NCBI RefSeq assembly: GCF_014648095.1
Contig: NZ_BMQL01000022.1
Span: 27,004 to 91,003, forward strand
Reading direction: 5' to 3'
Length of the DNA stretch: 64,000 nt
Source of the DNA: Deinococcus ruber
Lineage (GTDB): Bacteria; Deinococcota; Deinococci; Deinococcales; Deinococcaceae
In this document: positions 1 to 9,146 of the stretch, in pieces
Layout of the letters: every line of letters starts with the position of its first letter
Numbering within the stretch: position 1 is the stretch's first letter
Made by a program: the position numbers and the translations under genes
Notes under the pieces: model-generated
Seen by the model: only the letters and a program-made list of their open reading frames with translations
Told to the model about the DNA's origin: nothing
The model's database searches: none

Positions 1-1077
1 CTGGGCGGCGTGCTGGTGCAGCAACTATCGTGGCGCTGGGCTTTTTTCATCAATGTGCCGCTGGCGCTGGGGGTGCTGTGGTGCCTGCGCGGCGTGCCGG
101 AAACGCGCAGCAGCGGTGCAAATCGTCCAGATCTGCTCGGCTCGGTGCTGGCGACGCTGGGCCTGGGGCTGCTGACCTACGCTCTGATTCAGGCAGGCGA
201 GAGCCGGGCGGCTGGCCTGCTCGCATCGCCCGCCGTGCTGGGCAGTGCCGGAGCGCTGCTGCTGGCAGGATTCTTCGCCTGGGAACGCTTTTCGCCTGCG
301 CCGATGTTGCCGCTTGCACTGTTTCGCCGCCGGGCATTTTCGGGAACCAATCTGCTGACGCTGCTGCTGTATGCCGCTCTGGGCGCACTCACCTTCTTCC
401 TGCCGCTGAATCTGATCGGGGTGCAGGGCTATACCCCGGCGGAGGCGGGCGCGGCGCTGGTACCGCTGGCGCTGCTGCTGACGCTGCTGTCACGCGTGGC
501 GGGCAGCCTCGCCGGACGCCTCGGCGCACGTCTGCCACTGACTGCCGGGCCACTGATCTGCGCTGTGGCGTTTGCCCTGTTCGCCCGTCCTGGCCTGGGC
601 GGAAGCTACTGGACGACGTATTTTCCGGCCATTCTGGTGCTTGGCCTGGGCCTCTCGGTCACGGTCGCGCCGCTGGTCAGCGCGGTCCTGGGCAGTGTGG
701 CCGACGGGTGGCACGGCACGGCGTCGGGCGTGAACAACGCCGTATCGCGCACCGGGGGCCTGCTGGCAGTGGCGGCACTCGGCCTGATCATGCTGGGCAG
801 CTTTCGCGGCGAACTGGAAACCCGCCTTCAGTCCCGCGCCCTGCCGCCAGCGCTGGTCGGCACCATGATGGCCCAGGCCGACCGACTGGCGCAGGTGCAG
901 CCCCCGGCAACCCTGCCTGCCGCTCAGACCAGAGCGCTGCGTCAGGACGTGCAGCAGGCGTTCATCGGCGGATTCCGGCGGGTCAGCTGGTGGTGTGCCG
1001 CCCTGAGCGTGCTGGCCGGAGTCGTGGGGTTCTTCTCGTTCAGCGGCAGTGGAAAGCAGCAGGAGGAACAGGCTTAA
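1..1077 (+). CDS. MFS drug:H+ antiporter, DHA2/EmrB type (5' partial)
   Basis: Carboxy-terminal ~358 residues of an inner-membrane multidrug exporter; the reading frame is open at base 1, so the start lies outside the window. The visible part opens in the family signature around SWRWAFFINVP (end of the sixth membrane helix in EmrB/QacA proteins) and then shows about nine hydrophobic helices. That fits the second half of a 14-helix DHA2 transporter driven by the proton gradient. The 3' end overlaps the convergent TetR-type gene by 4 bases. A regulator next to an exporter suggests local control, but the substrate cannot be read from sequence. Confidence 0.9.
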   Translation: MGGVLVQQLSWRWAFFINVPLALGVLWCLRGVPETRSSGANRPDLLGSVLATLGLGLLTYALIQAGESRAAGLLASPAVLGSAGALLLAGFFAWERFSPAPMLPLALFRRRAFSGTNLLTLLLYAALGALTFFLPLNLIGVQGYTPAEAGAALVPLALLLTLLSRVAGSLAGRLGARLPLTAGPLICAVAFALFARPGLGGSYWTTYFPAILVLGLGLSVTVAPLVSAVLGSVADGWHGTASGVNNAVSRTGGLLAVAALGLIMLGSFRGELETRLQSRALPPALVGTMMAQADRLAQVQPPATLPAAQTRALRQDVQQAFIGGFRRVSWWCAALSVLAGVVGFFSFSGSGKQQEEQA

Positions 1078-1733
1078 CTTCGTTTTCCGGGCTGCCGCAG
1101 TCCCTCGTACAGCGCTCCCAGGCTGTCCTGAAGCGCTGCACTCAGATCGACGTGCAGCAGTTCCAGGCCGCTGCCAGCCAGCGCTTCACGTACCGCCGGG
1201 GCGGGTTCGCTCATCGGCTGGAGGCCCGCGATCAGGGCCTGGGTATACGTCAGCAGCCGCACGCCCCCCCCTTCCGGCAGACCCGGCAGCGCCCGTTCCA
1301 GCAGCGGTGTGATGTCTTCCAGCCGTCCGGCCAGCCAGCGTTTATGTGCCAGTGCCCGCGCCGCGCTGATGTTGTGTTCCAGCAGTCCGGCCAGCAGCGG
1401 CATCAGGCGCAGCAGTTCGGGTGTGTCTGTGGCCAGTTCGGTGAACAGAGCGGCCAGACTGCGCGGCGTGTGGGTGCCGCCCAACCGCAGATGTTCTCCG
1501 AGCCTATCGAGCCACTGTCCCAGCAGCACCTCGTACAGCTCCAGAAACAGCGCTTCCTTGCTGGCGAAGTAGGCGAACAGTGCAGGTTTGGTCAGGCCGA
1601 CCCGCCCGGCAAGCTGTGTAAGCGTCAGGTCTGGATAGCGCGTGGTCGCGAGCAGCACGCGGGCCTCAGCGAGAATCTGCGCCCGGCGCGTGGCTTTGGC
1701 CTCGTCGGAGCGGGCGCGAACTTGAATGACCAT
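1074..1733 (-). CDS. TetR/AcrR family transcriptional repressor
   Basis: A 219-residue one-component repressor. Residues ~15-65 form the TetR helix-turn-helix, including LTQLAGRVGLTKPALFAYF and the following KEALFLELYE; the remainder is the helical ligand and dimer domain. It is convergent with the MFS exporter and divergent from the SDR gene at 1907. A near-perfect TATAAT on the minus strand (1740-1745) ends 6 nt before the ATG, so the mRNA is probably leaderless. A 39-bp palindrome in the shared intergenic region is the best operator candidate. The ligand is unknown; the exporter and the SDR are the likely targets. Confidence 0.9.
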   Translation of the reverse strand: MVIQVRARSDEAKATRRAQILAEARVLLATTRYPDLTLTQLAGRVGLTKPALFAYFASKEALFLELYEVLLGQWLDRLGEHLRLGGTHTPRSLAALFTELATDTPELLRLMPLLAGLLEHNISAARALAHKRWLAGRLEDITPLLERALPGLPEGGGVRLLTYTQALIAGLQPMSEPAPAVREALAGSGLELLHVDLSAALQDSLGALYEGLRQPGKRS

Positions 1734-1739
1734 AAGTCA

Positions 1740-1745
1740 ATTATA
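1740..1745 (-). promoter_or_regulatory. -10 box of leaderless promoter for the TetR gene
   Basis: Minus-strand TATAAT (perfect consensus) separated from the ATG (1733) by six bases, placing the transcription start at or next to the start codon. No convincing -35 is seen. Confidence 0.6.
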
Positions 1746-1792
1746 GCGCATGTGCAGAAGAGTGGGTACTGTGCCGCTTCCAGGTAAACCGC

Positions 1793-1839
1793 TTGACAAA
1801 GTAACCGCCGGTCAATAAATTTTATTGACTGCGGGTCAC
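1793..1839 (+). promoter_or_regulatory. Promoter with overlapping 39-bp palindromic operator upstream of the SDR gene
   Basis: TTGACA at 1793-1798 and TAAATT at 1816-1821 (17-bp spacer) form a sigma-70-like promoter. Bases 1801-1839 form an inverted repeat centred on 1820: inner arms GTCAATAAA and TTTATTGAC match 9/9, and 15 of 19 pairs match overall. The palindrome covers the spacer, the -10 and the probable start site, where a repressor would block transcription. Binding by the neighbouring TetR protein is inferred from position. Confidence 0.6.
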
Positions 1840-1906
1840 TCAGCTGGGGTGGGCCGCACGGTCTATCGTCCTGCCGCCTGTCCTGTTCATTTATCAAGGA
1901 GTTGCC

Positions 1907-2749
1907 ATGCCTGTTCCTGCCCCTTCCACACCGTCTCAGCCGCAGCCTGCTCGCCGCCCCACCGCTCTGATTACCGGGGCCAGCGGCGGCATCGGTGAAA
2001 GTTTCGCCCGCCTGCTTGCCGCCCGCCGCATCGACCTCGTGCTGGTGGCCCGCACCGCCAGCAAGCTCGAAGCGCTGGCACAGGAGCTTTCGGCGGCGCA
2101 CGGAATTCAGGCCACGGTGATCGCTCAGGATCTGACGCACCCGGACGCGGCGGAGCAGATCGAGACGCGTGTGCAGCAACTCGGCCTGAGCATCGATTTT
2201 CTGATCAATAACGCGGGGTTCGCGTCATACGGTGAATTTCGTACCCTGCCGCTGCGTCACGAACTCGAAATGATTCAGGTCAATATCGCCGCCCTGACCG
2301 AGCTGACACACCGTTTTCTGCCGGGCATGGTCGAGCGTCGCCGGGGCCGGGTGGTCAATGTGGCGAGCACGGCAGCGTTTCTGCCGGGGCCGCTGATGGC
2401 GGTGTATTACGCCAGTAAAGCCTATGTGCTCAGTTTTTCCGAGACGCTGAACGAAGAGGTGCGCGGCTCGGGAGTGAATGTCACGGCGCTGTGTCCGGGT
2501 CCCGTCGCCACCGGCTTTCAGGACCGCGCCCAGATGCAGGACAGCAAGCTGCTGGAAGGGGGGAACCCGCTGCTGTCGCCCATGATGAGCGCCGACGAGG
2601 TGGCGCGGGAGGGCGTGGAAGCGATGCTGGCAGGTCAGGCGGTGCGCGTGGTGGGCCGCATGAACAAGCTCCAGACCCTGACACCGCGTTTCCTGCCCCG
2701 CAGCGTCATGCCGAGGCTCATCAAGCAGCTCCAGTCACGGAGACATTGA
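1907..2749 (+). CDS. Short-chain dehydrogenase/reductase (SDR)
   Basis: A 280-residue classical SDR. Rossmann nucleotide-binding motif TGASGGIG near residue 25, NNAG near residue 100, and catalytic Ser plus YYASK near residues 150-170. A proline-rich ~20-residue tail precedes the fold. The start is supported by AAGGAG at 1896-1901, five bases before ATG. The gene lies behind the palindromic operator divergent from the TetR gene, so it is probably de-repressed by the same ligand. Substrate unknown; YqjQ/DltE-like SDRs are the nearest architecture I recognise. Confidence 0.9.
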   Translation: MPVPAPSTPSQPQPARRPTALITGASGGIGESFARLLAARRIDLVLVARTASKLEALAQELSAAHGIQATVIAQDLTHPDAAEQIETRVQQLGLSIDFLINNAGFASYGEFRTLPLRHELEMIQVNIAALTELTHRFLPGMVERRRGRVVNVASTAAFLPGPLMAVYYASKAYVLSFSETLNEEVRGSGVNVTALCPGPVATGFQDRAQMQDSKLLEGGNPLLSPMMSADEVAREGVEAMLAGQAVRVVGRMNKLQTLTPRFLPRSVMPRLIKQLQSRRH

Positions 2750-2993
2750 TCCTTTTCACTGCCGCACTCAGCTGTCCTGTCGCCGCTTCAGCGCTCTGAG
2801 CTGGGGTGGCGGCTCCTCTTTCTTCTATACCTTCTTTCCTGCCTATCACTTTCTGTCTGTAGCCCCAGGCCGACTGCCTGACGGAACCCTCTACGCGTGC
2901 TTAAGGTGTGTGGTTCTTCTTCATTTCTCAACGACATAGCCGCTTCAGAATTCCTTTATCCCACGGGGGGATCTAGAAATGAGGTCTTCGCCC

Positions 2994-3040
2994 AGCCCGC
3001 TGCGCCCGTTTTCATACAGTGCGTGTGGGCGGGCTTTTTT
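2994..3040 (+). terminator. Rho-independent terminator after the SDR gene
   Basis: AGCCCGC (2994-3000) pairs with GCGGGCT (3029-3035), followed by six T residues (3035-3040). The loop is long (28 nt), so efficiency is uncertain. Confidence 0.55.
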
Positions 3041-3121
3041 GCTCTGCCGGGCACGCAGTTACGCGTTTTGTGAGCCTTGGCCTGTTCCACATATGTTCCC
3101 ATAGAGCCGATCTGCCTGCTG

Positions 3122-3142
3122 GCGTTAACGGCCAGTTAACGC
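3122..3142. repeat. Perfect inverted repeat, possible operator
   Basis: GCGTTAAC at 3122-3129 and GTTAACGC at 3135-3142 with a 5-bp spacer. It lies 250 bases upstream of the cyclase start. No regulator is assigned. Confidence 0.35.
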
Positions 3143-3392
3143 TCAGCGTTTCACACTCTTATCATGCGAGATTTTGTTCGGCGAGTGCTTGCCCCCGAAC
3201 CTAGAACATGGTGTCTGTCTGATTCTTTCGGCAGCCATGTATCCCTCTGTCTCCGTGTCAGCGACAGGTGTTGAGATGACGCCCCGCGCTGTGAGCCACC
3301 GTGCTGTGAATCCCCGTAGAGCCACTCCTGAAGCAGGTCAGGTACAGTCATTACTCAGAGCAGGACGCCGGAGCACTGTGGGCGGGAGGGCT

Positions 3393-4628
3393 ATGGTTCA
3401 GGGCAAATCCAATGCGGGTTCTTTCCGACGAACGACCACCGACGATGATCTTGCCTTCTCCGACGTGCCACTCACCCAGGCCTGGACTTCGGTCAAACGC
3501 ACCACCTTTCTGATTATCGGGCCACTGGGAAGCGTGGCCTGTGCGCTGGCGCTGCTGGTTCAGTGGCACAGCATGGACGGCCTCGACCGCTACGCCCTGC
3601 CCGGTCTGTCGGCAGTACTGCTGGTGCTGACGCTGCTGGTGGCTGTGCGCCGCATCGAGGTCTCGCTCGCCACGCTCACCTCGTTTCTGGCGACCACCAC
3701 GTATTTCCTGCTGGCGCTCGGCCACCAGTTCGCGTGGTTCGTACCCAAATACCAGATGCTCAGCGAGAACACCTACTGGTTCTCGGTGCTCTACGCCACC
3801 GCCTTTATCGCCTTTCGCCATCATCATGCCTTCCGGGTGTGCATGTTGATTTTTGGGGCTTCGGTGGCGATCTCGGGATACGAACTTCTGGTGCTGCAAG
3901 ACAGAGGCGTGCTCAGCAGCCGGATGGTGGGCAGCGTCGCACAGTTTCTGATCTCGTCGGGCCTGCTCGCTCTGGCGCAGTACGCGGTGGGGCGACTGCG
4001 GCACCAGCTGGATCAGGTGAAGGTGGCGGCGTACCTCGACGTGCTGACCGGGTTGCCCAACCGCCGCTACGCCCAGCAGCTGCTCGAACGCAGCATGGCG
4101 CAGCACCGCCCCTTCGCGCTGGTGATGCTCGACCTCGACCACTTCAAGGCCGTCAACGACACCTTCGGGCATCAGGCGGGCGATCTGGTGTTGCGCGAGA
4201 CCAGCCGCATCATCAGCCGCCACCTGAGCGGGTCGCAGCAGATGGTGCGCTGGGGCGGCGAGGAGTTCGTGCTGATTCTGCCGGGGCTGAAGAAACACGA
4301 GGGCAAGGCGCTGGCCGAGACGGCGCGGGCCGACCTGAACGCGCATGTGTTCGACGAGGTGGGGCGGATCTCCGCGAGCTTCGGGGTGGCGGAGTATCTG
4401 GCGGGCGAGCGGCTGGACACGCTGATGGCCCGTGCCGACGCCGCGCTGTACGCGGCCAAACGGCAGGGGCGCAACGGCGTGCGCGTGGCGATGGACGATG
4501 GCCGCCTCACCCGCATGGACCTCGTTCCCCCCGAACTGACCGAGCGCGACCCCTACGAAGCCGAACTGGATGAGGTGCTGGCCCAAAGCGAAGCGGTGCT
4601 GGCCGGGAGCAGGAGTCAGACCGGGTGA
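3393..4628 (+). CDS. Membrane-bound diguanylate cyclase (GGDEF)
   Basis: A 411-residue enzyme making cyclic di-GMP from two GTP. The N-terminal half carries about six hydrophobic helices (residues ~45-210), probably a 5TM/7TM-like sensor. The C-terminal GGDEF domain (~220-375) has LDVLTGLPNRRY, MLDLDHFKAVND and the active-site loop RWGGEEF. The start was set at 3393 because GGGAGGG lies just upstream; a longer frame from 3174 has no such site. No clear RxxD inhibitory site was seen before GGEEF. An HD-GYP phosphodiesterase-type protein at 12109 could be the opposing activity. Confidence 0.92.
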   Translation: MVQGKSNAGSFRRTTTDDDLAFSDVPLTQAWTSVKRTTFLIIGPLGSVACALALLVQWHSMDGLDRYALPGLSAVLLVLTLLVAVRRIEVSLATLTSFLATTTYFLLALGHQFAWFVPKYQMLSENTYWFSVLYATAFIAFRHHHAFRVCMLIFGASVAISGYELLVLQDRGVLSSRMVGSVAQFLISSGLLALAQYAVGRLRHQLDQVKVAAYLDVLTGLPNRRYAQQLLERSMAQHRPFALVMLDLDHFKAVNDTFGHQAGDLVLRETSRIISRHLSGSQQMVRWGGEEFVLILPGLKKHEGKALAETARADLNAHVFDEVGRISASFGVAEYLAGERLDTLMARADAALYAAKRQGRNGVRVAMDDGRLTRMDLVPPELTERDPYEAELDEVLAQSEAVLAGSRSQTG

Positions 4629-4647
4629 TGCGGCCCGGCGTCCAATG

Positions 4648-4684
4648 ACGGTCCTCTCCGGCGTAGCTGAAAGAGGGCCGTTTT
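4648..4684 (+). terminator. Rho-independent terminator after the diguanylate cyclase
   Basis: ACGGTCCTCT (4648-4657) and AGAGGGCCGT (4672-4681) form a 10-bp stem with one G-U pair, followed by TTTT. Confidence 0.8.
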
Positions 4685-4755
4685 CTGAAGGAACGATGTT
4701 CTGAAGGAGCGTTGTGTTTTGTGAGATCCTGCGACCAAACCACTGATGGGCGCGG

Positions 4756-4761
4756 CATACT
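4756..4761 (+). promoter_or_regulatory. -10 box of probable leaderless promoter for the BTAD regulator
   Basis: CATACT ends six bases before the GTG start at 4768, the same geometry as other genes in this window. No Shine-Dalgarno is present, which favours leaderless initiation. Confidence 0.5.
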
Positions 4762-4767
4762 GAGCAC

Positions 4768-7710
4768 GTGAAGCTGCATGTCCTGGGCGGACTGTCGTTC
4801 AGTGGGCCAGAAGCGCAGACGCTGGCGATTCAACTGAACGCCTGGGTTTGCGCGGTGCTGGCGGTATCGTCGGGCCGGATGGACCGTGAGCGTCTGGCCG
4901 AGCTGTTATGGCCCGGTGTCGGCCCTGCGGCGGCGCGAAGTGCCCTGCGCCAGCGCCTGCACCGCCTGAAGCAGACGCCGCTGCTGGGCAGCCTGCATCT
5001 GGGTGAACACACCCTGGCCTGGACGGGCGATTCTGACGTGGCAGCGTTCCGGGCTGCCTGTGCTGCCGGAGACAGCGAGGCGGCGCTGTCGCATTACAGC
5101 GGTCTGCTGCTGCTGGGTGTACCCTTTCCGCCGCATCAGGATTTCAGTGAGTGGCTGGAAGTCGAGCGGGCGCAGCTTCATGCCGAGTATCTGCGGATGC
5201 TGTGGCAGGCGGTGCGCGAGCGCGAGGAACGCGGCGATCTGGGCGGCGCGGTGTTGCTGCTGCGGCGAGCGGTTCAGCTCAGCTCGGCGTCGGACAGCCA
5301 CACTGCCGATACCCAGGCTCCCGAGATTCTCTCGGAGCTGCTGACGCGGCTGCTGCGGCTGAACGAACGCGCCGAGGCCCGGCTGCTGCTCAGCCACTTC
5401 GAAACTCGGCTGCGTCAGGAACTGGGTGCGCCGCTTCCTCCTGCTCTGGAGGCCATCGCGGTGCAGCTTCAGGCAGTGCAGGCCCACGGAACAGACCGGA
5501 TCGCCGACGCCCGCCGCCTGCCCGCCTACCTCACGACCTTCGTGGGTCGCCGCCACGAGCTGTATACGGCACTGAATCTGCTGACGTCGCCTGATCCGGC
5601 TCGCCGCTGGCTGACGCTGAGCGGGCCGGGCGGAATCGGCAAGACGCGGCTGGCAACCGAGGTCGCGCAGCGCTACGCGGCCCAGACCGGGGAGGAGGTG
5701 CTGTTCACGGCCCTGGCTCCCCTGAGCAGCGAGCGGCAGGTGGTCGAGGCGCTGCTGATGGGCCTGGACGAACCGCTGGAAGCGGCTGCCCCCCCGCAGG
5801 AACGTCTGCTGCGTGCCCTGGCCGGAAAACGCCTGCTGCTGGTGCTCGACAATTTTGAGCATCTGATGGACGCTGCTCAGCTCGTGCCGACGATTCTGAC
5901 GGCGTGTCCACAGGTGCGGATTCTCATCACGTCGCGCGAACGGCTGGATTATCAGGCGGAGAGCGTGTTGCGGCTGGGCGGCCTGGACGACGAACACGGC
6001 GATGAGATCCGCGATCCGGCAGACGCACATGCCCGCTCGGCGCGGCTGTTTATCGAGCGGGCCAGCCGCGCCGACGCCTCGTTCGATGCGTCTCGCTGGC
6101 AGGCAGCTGTCAGGCGGATTGCCCACCGCTGTGCCGGGCTGCCGCTGGCGCTGGAACTGGCGGCGACGTGGGTGGGCGAGACGTCGCCCGATCAGCTCTC
6201 AAGGCAACTCGATGTGACCTGGGACGTGCTGCACACCACGCTGCGCGATCTGCCGGAGCGTCACCGTTCGCTGCGGGCGGTGTTCGAGTATTCCTGGAAT
6301 GCCCTCCCAGAGAAGCTTCAGCAGTGCTATGCGAATCTGGCGGTGCTGCGTTCGCCGTTCGGAGCGCAGGCGGCGGCACAGGTGGCCGATGTCAGCGAGG
6401 CCGATCTGAATCTGCTGGAACGCCGCTCGCTGCTGACGAATTCGGCGGGGCTGTACGGCTGGCACGAGAATCTGCGTGAGTACGCCCTGGAACAACTGGG
6501 TGAGCGGCTGGTCAGCCTTCAGAATCGCCATCTGTGGTACTTCGTGCAGCTGGCCGAGGAAGCCGCGCCCCGGCTGCGTGGGCTGGCGCAGGTGCAGACG
6601 CTGGAATCGCTGGCCGCCCACCTTCCCGACCTCCGCAGCGCTCTCGACCACGCTTTCCTGACGCGCCAGACCGAAGCGGGTCTGCGGCTGGCCGGAGCGC
6701 TGCACTGGTTCTGGTACGTGCGCGGTTACCACGAGCAGGGGCTGGAGGCGCTGAATACCGCGCTGGCACTGGCCGACAACAGGTCCACCACCGCCACGCC
6801 CGCCTACGCACTGGCACTGCGGGCGGCGGGCAGTCTGTCGGTCGAGCGGGGTCAGATAGAGCAGGCGTTACAGCACTATGAGGCGTCTCTGACGGCATAT
6901 CAGGCGCTGGGTGACGTGGCTGGACAGGCACAGGTATGGCACGGGCGAGGTGTCCTTCAGCGCGACCAGGGGCAGTATTCGCAGGCCCGCACTGCCTTCG
7001 ACACGGCGCTGCTGCTGTGGGAGCGCTGTGGAGACCGGCACGGCTACGCCACCACCCTGAACGATCTGGGCATTCTGATGGCGTATCAGGAGGACGACGC
7101 GGCGGCCCGCACCTTCTTCCAGGGCAGTCTGGAACTGAAGCGCGAGGTGGGCGACGTGCAGGGAGTGGCCTACGCGCTGAACAATCTGTCGTCTGTCACC
7201 GACGACCTGAAGGAGCGGCTGCGCCTCGACCGCGAGAGTCTGCGGATCAAGCAGGAGCTGGGCGACGTGCAGGGCTGTGCAGTCGGGCATACCAACTGCG
7301 GCGGAACCGCGCTGCAACTGGGGCGACCTGCCGACGCGGCCCAGCACTTCATTCAGGCACTCGGTCTGATCCGGCACCTGGGCAAACTCAGCACATTGCC
7401 CGCCATCCTGCTGGAGGTATCGAAGCTGGCCCAGCAGCAGCAGCGTCCTGACGTGGTTCGGACGCTGACGGAAGCCGCGCTGCGTTCCGATGGACAGGCG
7501 GGCGTGCGGGTGCGGCCTCATCAGCGCACGGGCCTGGAACGACTGAGCGTGTGGGCTGTCGACAGCCTTTCGGAAAAGGGTCAGAAGAACGTGTCGCTGC
7601 ACGCAGCCCACACGCTGCCCGAAGCGACGGAAGCCGCGCTGATGTTTCTGAACGGAAACGCTGACTGGCTGACCGAGACTCAGGGAAAGGCGCTCCGGAC
7701 GAGTCCCTGA
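4768..7710 (+). CDS. BTAD / NB-ARC ATPase / TPR transcriptional regulator
   Basis: A 980-residue AfsR/SARP- and MalT-like regulator. Residues ~1-75 form a winged-helix-like DNA-binding region, ~80-235 the bacterial transcriptional activation (BTAD) helical domain, and ~250-560 a STAND/NB-ARC ATPase with Walker A GPGGIGKT and Walker B LLLVLDNFEHL. The rest is tetratricopeptide-like helical repeats. In this class, ligand or protein binding to the repeats and nucleotide exchange control DNA binding. Start is GTG at 4768, preceded by a -10-like box and no ribosome site. It stands alone between terminators, so targets and signal are unknown. Confidence 0.88.
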   Translation: MKLHVLGGLSFSGPEAQTLAIQLNAWVCAVLAVSSGRMDRERLAELLWPGVGPAAARSALRQRLHRLKQTPLLGSLHLGEHTLAWTGDSDVAAFRAACAAGDSEAALSHYSGLLLLGVPFPPHQDFSEWLEVERAQLHAEYLRMLWQAVREREERGDLGGAVLLLRRAVQLSSASDSHTADTQAPEILSELLTRLLRLNERAEARLLLSHFETRLRQELGAPLPPALEAIAVQLQAVQAHGTDRIADARRLPAYLTTFVGRRHELYTALNLLTSPDPARRWLTLSGPGGIGKTRLATEVAQRYAAQTGEEVLFTALAPLSSERQVVEALLMGLDEPLEAAAPPQERLLRALAGKRLLLVLDNFEHLMDAAQLVPTILTACPQVRILITSRERLDYQAESVLRLGGLDDEHGDEIRDPADAHARSARLFIERASRADASFDASRWQAAVRRIAHRCAGLPLALELAATWVGETSPDQLSRQLDVTWDVLHTTLRDLPERHRSLRAVFEYSWNALPEKLQQCYANLAVLRSPFGAQAAAQVADVSEADLNLLERRSLLTNSAGLYGWHENLREYALEQLGERLVSLQNRHLWYFVQLAEEAAPRLRGLAQVQTLESLAAHLPDLRSALDHAFLTRQTEAGLRLAGALHWFWYVRGYHEQGLEALNTALALADNRSTTATPAYALALRAAGSLSVERGQIEQALQHYEASLTAYQALGDVAGQAQVWHGRGVLQRDQGQYSQARTAFDTALLLWERCGDRHGYATTLNDLGILMAYQEDDAAARTFFQGSLELKREVGDVQGVAYALNNLSSVTDDLKERLRLDRESLRIKQELGDVQGCAVGHTNCGGTALQLGRPADAAQHFIQALGLIRHLGKLSTLPAILLEVSKLAQQQQRPDVVRTLTEAALRSDGQAGVRVRPHQRTGLERLSVWAVDSLSEKGQKNVSLHAAHTLPEATEAALMFLNGNADWLTETQGKALRTSP

Positions 7711-7802
7711 AGCACGCCTCTCAGCCGGGAGCGCCTTCCCCTGATCCCTGACCCCTGATCGGCTAAAACAACGCGATCACCTACGTTTTCTGAAGGCCAG
7801 GC

Positions 7803-7853
7803 AAAAGAGGCGGGCAGTCATCGGCTGTGTCGTTCTGCCAATGCCTGCCCCTC
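7803..7853 (-). terminator. Rho-independent terminator, minus strand
   Basis: On the minus strand GAGGGGCAG pairs with CTGCC-CG-CCTC (two-base bulge), followed by TTTT at 7806-7803. It serves the minus-strand gene ending at 7896. The 185 bases between 7711 and 7895 hold nothing else I can support. Confidence 0.5.
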
Positions 7854-7895
7854 ATCTGACTATGCTTCTACGTCGTCCGGGTTCTTTTTTGCGGC

Positions 7896-8798
7896 TCAGC
7901 GGCCCGGCGTGTTGCTGCCCAGCAGGGCAACCAGGCGGTTGATCTGCGCGGCCTGGGCACTTTCGAGGGTTGCCAGCGCTTCTTTTTGAAGGGTGCGCCA
8001 CGCCTCCAGCGAGCGTTCGCGGGTGTGCATCACCGCTGCATTGATGGTGAAGTGCAGGCTGGGCGACTGCTTGAGCACCGCGCCGATGCTCTCGCTGCGG
8101 GCGCTCAGCACCGCGCCCAGAATCCCGCGCTCTTCCGCCCGGCGCTGAAGTTCACGGCGCAGCGCCCGGTCTTTGATGCGTTCCACCACTTCCCAGGCGG
8201 CGTCCTGTACCAGATTGCGGCCATCGACAGCGCGGAAGACCTCGACCCACAGATCCTCGCCCTGACGCCCTGTTCGTATCGAGATGCCGCCAGTGTGAGC
8301 CGCCCAGTGCGACTCGAAATCGCGTCCGTCTTCGACCAGCACGCGTACCTGCCGGGTGCCGCCTTCCAGCTTGACACGGTGGCCTTCGGGCAGCACGGCC
8401 CACGCGCTGCGTCCGTCCTCGTCCTGCGCCTGCATGGTGGCGTAGGTAGCAGCAAGCTGCTCGGGCGAGTCCTGCACGCCGCCGACTCTGGCTCCGTCGG
8501 CATACAGCGCCAGTGCGCCGCCGTCTTCCTGGCGCACCTCATGGACGACGTGGCGCAGCCCCAGGCCCCAGGCTTCGTGCGCCTGCGTCAGCGCCGCGCT
8601 CAGCCCGGTCAGCCCCTGGCCTTCCAGTACCAGATCGGGCAGCGCCGTTCTGAGCAGCGCCTGAAGCGCGGGGCGTCCATCGGGGGCAGATGTGGCGGAA
8701 GACGACTCTACAGGCGATTTCGCGGTGGCGGCCTCTTTGGGTGCCGTGTCTCTGACGGTGCTGGCGGCTTTCGGTTTGGCAGAAGGTGTTGCGCTCAT
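7896..8798 (-). CDS. Conserved hypothetical protein, Ala/Ser-rich N-terminus
   Basis: A 300-residue soluble protein with no family I recognise. Residues 1-45 are low-complexity (Ala, Ser, Thr, Lys), probably disordered; the rest is mixed alpha/beta with a charged helical C-terminus (~200-295) rich in Arg, Glu and Ala. No signal peptide or membrane helix. The start is well supported by GGAGGAG upstream of ATG 8798. It has its own terminator and is divergent from the CorA-like gene. Codon usage matches its neighbours, so it is a real gene of unknown role. Confidence 0.75.
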   Translation of the reverse strand: MSATPSAKPKAASTVRDTAPKEAATAKSPVESSSATSAPDGRPALQALLRTALPDLVLEGQGLTGLSAALTQAHEAWGLGLRHVVHEVRQEDGGALALYADGARVGGVQDSPEQLAATYATMQAQDEDGRSAWAVLPEGHRVKLEGGTRQVRVLVEDGRDFESHWAAHTGGISIRTGRQGEDLWVEVFRAVDGRNLVQDAAWEVVERIKDRALRRELQRRAEERGILGAVLSARSESIGAVLKQSPSLHFTINAAVMHTRERSLEAWRTLQKEALATLESAQAAQINRLVALLGSNTPGR

Positions 8799-9146
8799 GG
8801 ATCTCCTCCGGGGTCGGCGGCGCCCTATTCAGATAAAACGGGCGCTGCCGAAACTTGACCCTGAGTGTAGCGGATTATTTCTGTTGTGAACGTAACAAGT
8901 CCACACCGCCTCTGCACCACATGCAGATTGGTCGCGGCACTGTGGATAAAGGTCATAGCTCTCCGGCGTGCCCGGTTAGTCCACGAGCCGAATTCTTATT
9001 CCCGCTCTTCCGACATCAGGCGTAGATGTCAGTGCTCCTTGAAGTCTTTTTTGGGAAGCTGAATTGTTCTTCAGACAGGGAACATCTCTGGCAGAACCCG
9101 ATTTCCTTATAGCAGGCCTATACACTCAGGTTTTATTGTATGAATA
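8799..9146. other. 348-base divergent promoter region
   Basis: Separates the minus-strand hypothetical gene from the plus-strand CorA-like gene. A minus-strand TACACT (8864-8869) is a possible -10 for the former. TATTGT at 9134-9139 ends seven bases before the CorA ATG, a leaderless arrangement. Nothing else was recognised. Confidence 0.4.

Larger units (their letters stand above)
2750..3392. other. 643-base intergenic region
   Basis: No convincing gene. It holds a Rho-independent terminator (2994-3040) and a perfect 8-bp inverted repeat GCGTTAAC/GTTAACGC with a 5-bp spacer (3122-3142), a possible operator upstream of the diguanylate cyclase. The open frame running from 3174 into the cyclase has no matching Shine-Dalgarno and looks like chance upstream extension. 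Confidence 0.5.

Noticed and set aside
3393..3420. CAGGGCAAA-like string near the diguanylate cyclase start, recalling the c-di-GMP-I riboswitch
   Set aside because: It lies within the coding sequence and lacks the second helix and tetraloop receptor of the riboswitch.
3351..4586. 411-codon open frame antisense to the diguanylate cyclase
   Set aside because: High-GC third-position bias opens antisense frames; the translation is Gln/His-rich low-complexity without a domain. The same applies to long antisense frames over 4906-6126, 13731-15446, 40308-41420, 44222-45412 and 46214-47851.
8885..8898. TGTGAACGTAACAA resembling the arabinose operator
   Set aside because: Only one half-site matches and the flanking genes have no link to sugar use; likely chance.
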